From NCBI RefSeq assembly GCF_010731735.1, contig NZ_AP022588.1, forward strand, positions 5,332,001 to 5,396,000: a DNA stretch of 64,000 nt, in the 5' to 3' direction. Every line of letters starts with the position of its first letter. Position 1 is the stretch's first letter. The position numbers and the translations under genes were made by a program. Below, one piece after another: positions 59,795 through 64,000 of the stretch. The notes below the pieces were generated by a model. It saw only the letters and a program-made list of their open reading frames with translations, was not told the origin of the DNA and made no database searches. The stretch comes from Mycolicibacterium sediminis. GTDB lineage: Bacteria; Actinomycetota; Actinomycetes; Mycobacteriales; Mycobacteriaceae.

Positions 59795-61885
59795 GTGGCC
59801 GGTCGTATCGGTATCGACGACGTCGAACCCGTGGTGTCCGGGGGACGATATCCGGCGAAGGCGGTGGTCGGCGAGGTACTTCCCGTCTCGGCGACGGTGT
59901 GGCGAGAGGGCCACGACGCGGTGGCGGCGACCCTGGTCGTGCGCTACCACGGGACCAACTATCCGGCCCTGGCCGCAGCGCCCCCCGGCGTATCGTCCGA
60001 GGCCACGCCCGTACCCATCGAGGACGTCGTCGCTCCCCCCGCGAACAAGGTGCGACGACAGCACCTCGCGATGCTGCCCGGGCGCGCGCCCGACGTGTTC
60101 CACGGTCAGTTCACCCCCGACGCCGTGGGGCTATGGACCTTCCGCGTCGACGGCTGGGGCGACCCCATCAGCACGTGGCGCAAGGCCGTCATCGCGAAGC
60201 TCGACGCCGGCCAGACCGAGGCCGAACTGGACAACGACCTCGTCATCGGCGCGCAGCTGATCGAGCGGGCCGCCACCGGCGTCCCCCGTCAGGATCGGTT
60301 CCCGCTGATCGACGCGGCCGCACGGCTGCGCGAACCCGGCGACCCGTTCGCGCGGGCCGGTGCGGCACTGGCGTCCGACGTGACCGACCTGCTCGAGCAG
60401 TATCCGCTGCGCGAACTCGTCACCCGTGGTGAGCAGCACGGCGTGTGGGTGGATCGGCCGCTCGCGCGGTTCAGCGCCTGGTACGAACTGTTCCCCCGCT
60501 CGACCGGCGGGTGGGACGACGAGGGCAGGCCCGTGCACGGCACGTTCGCGACCGCCACCCAGGCGTTGCCCCGCGTGGCACGGATGGGTTTCGACATCGT
60601 CTACCTGCCGCCGATCCATCCGATCGGCAAGGTGCACCGCAAGGGCAAGAACAACAACGTCACCGCCGCACCCGACGACGTCGGATCGCCCTGGGCGATC
60701 GGCAGCGACGAGGGCGGCCACGACGCGGTCCATCCCGACCTCGGCACCATCGACGACTTCGATGCCTTCGTCGCCGCGGCACGGGAGCAGAACCTGGAGG
60801 TCGCACTCGACCTGGCTCTGCAGTGCGCACCCGACCACCCGTGGGCGGCCACCCATCCGGAGTGGTTCACCGTGCTACCGGACGGGACCATCGCCTACGC
60901 GGAGAACCCGCCGAAGAAGTACCAGGACATCTATCCGCTGAACTTCGACAACGATCCCGCGGGGCTGTACGCCGAGGTGTTGCGCGTGGTCCGGTTCTGG
61001 GTCTCGCACGGGGTCAAGGTCTTTCGCGTGGACAACCCGCACACCAAGCCGCCGAACTTCTGGGCCTGGTTGATCGGCGAGGTCAAGCGCGACGACCCCG
61101 ACGTGCTGTTCCTGGCCGAGGCGTTCACCCGTCCCGCCCGCCTGTTCGGGTTGGCCAAGCTGGGTTACACGCAGTCCTACACCTACTTCACCTGGCGCAC
61201 GGCGAAGTGGGAGCTGACCGAGTTCGGGGAGTCGTTGGCGAAGCATGCCGACTACGCCCGTCAGAGCCTGTGGACCAACACCCCCGACATCCTGCACGAG
61301 AGCCTGCAGCACGGTGGGCCGGGGATGTTCGCCATCCGGGCCGTGATGGCGGCGACGATGAGTCCCACCTGGGGCGTGTACTCCGGGTTCGAGTTGTTCG
61401 AGGGTCGGGCGGTCCGCGAGGGCAGCGAGGAGTACCTGGATTCCGAAAAGTACGAGCTGCGGCCCCGCGACTTCGACGGCGCACTGGCCAGCGGCCAGTC
61501 GCTGGAACCGTTCCTGGGCCGCCTGAACGAGATCCGGCGTCTGCATCCCGCACTGGCGCAGATGCGCACCATCAAGTTCCACGCCGTCGAGAACGACGCA
61601 CTGCTGGCCTACAGCAAGTTCGACCCGATCACCGGTGACTGCGTGCTGGTCGTCGTGACACTCAACGCGTTCGGCCCCGAGGACGGCACCCTCTGGCTCG
61701 ACATGGCGGCCCTCGGCATGTCGGACTGGGACCGATTCTGGGTACGCGACGAGATAACCGGTGACGAATACCAGTGGGGGCAGGCGAATTACGTGCGCAT
61801 CGATCCGGCGCGAGCCGTGGCCCACGTGCTGAACATGCCCTCGATCCCCTATGACCAGAGACTCAACCTGTTGCGGAGGGAGTGA
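59795..61885 (+). CDS. glgE: Maltosyltransferase GlgE
   Basis: This 696-residue GH13 enzyme extends alpha-glucan using maltose-1-phosphate. It has an N-terminal beta domain (IDDVEPVVSGGRYPAKAVVG) and a catalytic barrel with the nucleophile Asp in VFRVDNPHTKPP and the acid Glu in FLAEAFTRPA. GTG 59795 has GAGGAG seven bases upstream, matches the family N-terminus and length (about 700), and is preferred over the 52-residue longer frame. glgB follows after 5 bp. Confidence 0.94.
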   Translation: MAGRIGIDDVEPVVSGGRYPAKAVVGEVLPVSATVWREGHDAVAATLVVRYHGTNYPALAAAPPGVSSEATPVPIEDVVAPPANKVRRQHLAMLPGRAPDVFHGQFTPDAVGLWTFRVDGWGDPISTWRKAVIAKLDAGQTEAELDNDLVIGAQLIERAATGVPRQDRFPLIDAAARLREPGDPFARAGAALASDVTDLLEQYPLRELVTRGEQHGVWVDRPLARFSAWYELFPRSTGGWDDEGRPVHGTFATATQALPRVARMGFDIVYLPPIHPIGKVHRKGKNNNVTAAPDDVGSPWAIGSDEGGHDAVHPDLGTIDDFDAFVAAAREQNLEVALDLALQCAPDHPWAATHPEWFTVLPDGTIAYAENPPKKYQDIYPLNFDNDPAGLYAEVLRVVRFWVSHGVKVFRVDNPHTKPPNFWAWLIGEVKRDDPDVLFLAEAFTRPARLFGLAKLGYTQSYTYFTWRTAKWELTEFGESLAKHADYARQSLWTNTPDILHESLQHGGPGMFAIRAVMAATMSPTWGVYSGFELFEGRAVREGSEEYLDSEKYELRPRDFDGALASGQSLEPFLGRLNEIRRLHPALAQMRTIKFHAVENDALLAYSKFDPITGDCVLVVVTLNAFGPEDGTLWLDMAALGMSDWDRFWVRDEITGDEYQWGQANYVRIDPARAVAHVLNMPSIPYDQRLNLLRRE

Positions 61886-61890
61886 ACACC

Positions 61891-64000
61891 ATGACCCGCA
61901 CGAACCCGTTCACCAGCGAGAACCTGCGGCCCGACGCCGCCGACCTGGGCCGGCTCCTCGCCGGCGAGCACTACGACCCCCATTCCATCCTCGGCGCGCA
62001 CGAGTACGCCGATCACACTGTGATCCGCGTGCTGCGGCCCAACGCGCTCGAGGTCACCGCCCTGATCGGCGGTGAACGCCACACCTTCGACCACGTCGAG
62101 GATGCGCTCTTCGCCGTCGCGGTGCCGGTCACCGGGTTGATCGACTATCGCCTCGAGGTCAGCTATCCGTCCGGCAGCGACACCCCTCACTCCCACACCG
62201 TCGCCGATCCGTACCGGTTCCTGCCGACGCTGGGCGAGATGGACCTCCATCTCTTCGCCGAGGGCCGACACGAGCGGCTCTGGGACGTCCTCGGTGCCCA
62301 CCCGCGCACCTACACCACCCCCGACGGCCCGGTGACGGGCGTCTCGTTCGCGGTGTGGGCGCCGAATGCCAAGGGCGTCAACCTCATCGGCGAGTTCAAC
62401 CACTGGGGCAACGACGCCCCGATGCGCGTCCTCGGCTCCTCGGGCGTATGGGAGCTGTTCTGGCCCGAATTCCCCGCCGACGGGCTGTACAAGTTTCGCG
62501 TCCATGGCGCCGACGGCTCGGTCACCGACCGGGCCGACCCGATGGCCTTCGCCGCCGAGGTGCCTCCGCAGACCGCGTCGCGGGTCACCGTGAGCGACTA
62601 CACCTGGAGCGACGACGACTGGATGACCCAGCGCGCGCTCAAGAACCCCGTGTTCGAGCCGATGAGCACCCTGGAGGTGCACCTGCCCTCCTGGCGTCCC
62701 GGACTGACGTACCGCGAGTTGGCCGTCGAACTCACCGAGTACGTCCTCGAACAGGGCTTCACCCACGTCGAGATGCTCCCGGTGGCCGCGCACCCGTTCG
62801 GCGGGTCGTGGGGCTACCAGGTGACCTCGTACTACGCGCCGATGCCCCGTCCGGGCACTCCCGACGACCTCCGGTTCCTGATCGACACACTGCACCAGGC
62901 CGGCATCGGCGTGCTCGTCGACTGGGTCCCCGCGCACTTCCCCAAGGACGCATGGGCGCTGGGTCGCTTCGACGGCACCCCGCTCTACGAGCACTCCGAT
63001 CCGCGTCGCGGCGAGCAACTCGACTGGGGCACATACGTCTTCGACTTCGGCCGGGCCGAGGTGCGCAACTTCCTCGTGGCCAACGCGCTGTTCTGGCTGC
63101 AGGAGTTCCACGTCGACGGTCTACGTGTCGACGCCGTCGCCTCGATGCTGTACCTGGACTACTCCCGTCCAGCGGACGGATGGACTCCCAACGTCTACGG
63201 CGGCCGGGAGAACCTCGAGGCCGTGCAGTTCCTGCAGGAGATGAACGCGACGGTGCACAAGGTGACGCCGGGCATCGTCACCATCGCCGAGGAGTCGACG
63301 TCCTGGCCCGGCGTCACCCGGCCCACCAATCTCGGCGGCCTCGGGTTCTCCATGAAGTGGAACATGGGCTGGATGAACGACACGCTCGAGTACGTCGCGC
63401 GTGACCCGATCTATCGCGGCTTCCACCACGGCGAGATCACCTTTTCGATGATCTACGCGTTTAGTGAGAACTTCGTGCTGCCGATCAGTCACGACGAGGT
63501 CGTACACGGCAAGGGCACGCTCTGGGGCCGGTTGCCGGGCGACGACCACGCGAAGGCCGCGGGCCTGCGCGGCCTGCTGGCCTACCAGTGGGCACACCCC
63601 GGCAAGCAACTGCTGTTCATGGGCCAGGAGTTCGGCCAGCGCGCCGAGTGGTCCGAGGAACGCGGAGTCGACTGGTTCCAGCTCGAGGAGCAGGGCTTTT
63701 CCGGCGGCATCCAGCGGATGGTCCGGGACATGAACGCCGTCTACCAGGACCGGCGCGCACTGTGGTCGCGCGACCCGAGCCATGAGGGCTACTCGTGGAT
63801 CGACGCCAACGACTCCGGGAACAACGTCCTGAGCTTCCTGCGCTTCGGCGACGACGGGTCGACGCTGGCGTGCGTCTTCAACTTCTCCGGGTCCGAACAC
63901 GCCCGCTACCGCCTGGGCCTCCCCCACGCGGGGACGTGGCGCGAGGTGCTCAACACCGACGCGTCGAACTACAACGGTTCGGGCATCGGCAACTACGGCG
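61891..64000 (+). CDS. glgB: 1,4-alpha-glucan branching enzyme, 3' truncated
   Basis: This frame is open to the right edge for 703 codons without a stop. The family is about 730 residues, so only the last part is missing. It has the CBM48 domain (VWAPNAKGVNLIGEFNHWG) and the GH13 barrel with LRVDAVASM (nucleophile Asp), TIAEEST (acid Glu) and ISHDEVVHGKGTL. It makes the alpha-1,6 branches in the glucan built by GlgE. ATG 61891 has CGGAGGGAG upstream and is coupled to glgE. Confidence 0.94.
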   Translation, partial: MTRTNPFTSENLRPDAADLGRLLAGEHYDPHSILGAHEYADHTVIRVLRPNALEVTALIGGERHTFDHVEDALFAVAVPVTGLIDYRLEVSYPSGSDTPHSHTVADPYRFLPTLGEMDLHLFAEGRHERLWDVLGAHPRTYTTPDGPVTGVSFAVWAPNAKGVNLIGEFNHWGNDAPMRVLGSSGVWELFWPEFPADGLYKFRVHGADGSVTDRADPMAFAAEVPPQTASRVTVSDYTWSDDDWMTQRALKNPVFEPMSTLEVHLPSWRPGLTYRELAVELTEYVLEQGFTHVEMLPVAAHPFGGSWGYQVTSYYAPMPRPGTPDDLRFLIDTLHQAGIGVLVDWVPAHFPKDAWALGRFDGTPLYEHSDPRRGEQLDWGTYVFDFGRAEVRNFLVANALFWLQEFHVDGLRVDAVASMLYLDYSRPADGWTPNVYGGRENLEAVQFLQEMNATVHKVTPGIVTIAEESTSWPGVTRPTNLGGLGFSMKWNMGWMNDTLEYVARDPIYRGFHHGEITFSMIYAFSENFVLPISHDEVVHGKGTLWGRLPGDDHAKAAGLRGLLAYQWAHPGKQLLFMGQEFGQRAEWSEERGVDWFQLEEQGFSGGIQRMVRDMNAVYQDRRALWSRDPSHEGYSWIDANDSGNNVLSFLRFGDDGSTLACVFNFSGSEHARYRLGLPHAGTWREVLNTDASNYNGSGIGNYG

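Overview
The window is GC-rich DNA from a mycobacterium, most likely a fast-growing environmental one (Mycolicibacterium type). The right half follows the gene order of the Mycobacterium tuberculosis Rv1326c-Rv1343c block in mirror image: glgB, glgE, glgP, dinG, pncB, clpS, a DUF2017 gene, a P1 peptidase, mec-cysO-cysM, rhomboid, the Rv1339 metallo-beta-lactamase gene, rph, rdgB, the DUF3817 gene and lprD. An MspA-type porin, F420- and probably mycofactocin-dependent enzymes, and many leaderless or GTG starts agree with this.

Region 1 (1 to about 18.1 kb) is a dense acyl-CoA catabolic cluster. It starts with a truncated KstD-like flavoprotein. It then has two crotonases that lack both usual catalytic glutamates, a thiolase/DUF35 pair, a MeaB GTPase, six-plus short-chain dehydrogenase and acyl-CoA dehydrogenase genes, two acyl-CoA ligases, an orphan [2Fe-2S] ferredoxin, a CaiB-type CoA-transferase, an F420-type oxidoreductase and a split B12-dependent acyl-CoA mutase. 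A TGAGAATG half-site, twice expanded to the palindrome GAGAAT-N3-ATTCTC, lies in front of the main transcription units and suggests one regulon. The gene set suits a polycyclic or methyl-branched substrate (steroid- or terpenoid-like), but the substrate cannot be read from the sequence.

Region 2 (18.1 to 29.2 kb) has a GntR/FCD regulator with a perfect 20-bp operator, facing two pairs of acyl-CoA dehydrogenase genes. These are followed by an MpaB-type (DUF2236) protein, a SnoaL-sulfotransferase-DUF1214-SDR-SDR operon and a MarR regulator.

Region 3 (29.2 to 38.8 kb) carries a Bcr/CflA-type exporter, a penicillin-binding lipoprotein, a large flippase-like membrane protein, an SRPBCC protein overlapping a sulfatase, and peptide release factor 3. 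A hairpin repeat, a tRNA-Leu(UAG) gene and a free-standing HTH-LAGLIDADG protein mark the junction with the conserved block.

Region 4 (39.9 kb to the end) is the conserved block, with differences. Two genes, one a transporter fused to a winged-helix domain, sit between DUF3817 and rdgB. The glutamate racemase gene murI, found between rhomboid and Rv1339 in M. tuberculosis, is absent. A metallopeptidase, a porin and a streptogramin-lyase-like gene lie between dinG and glgP. The window ends inside glgB.
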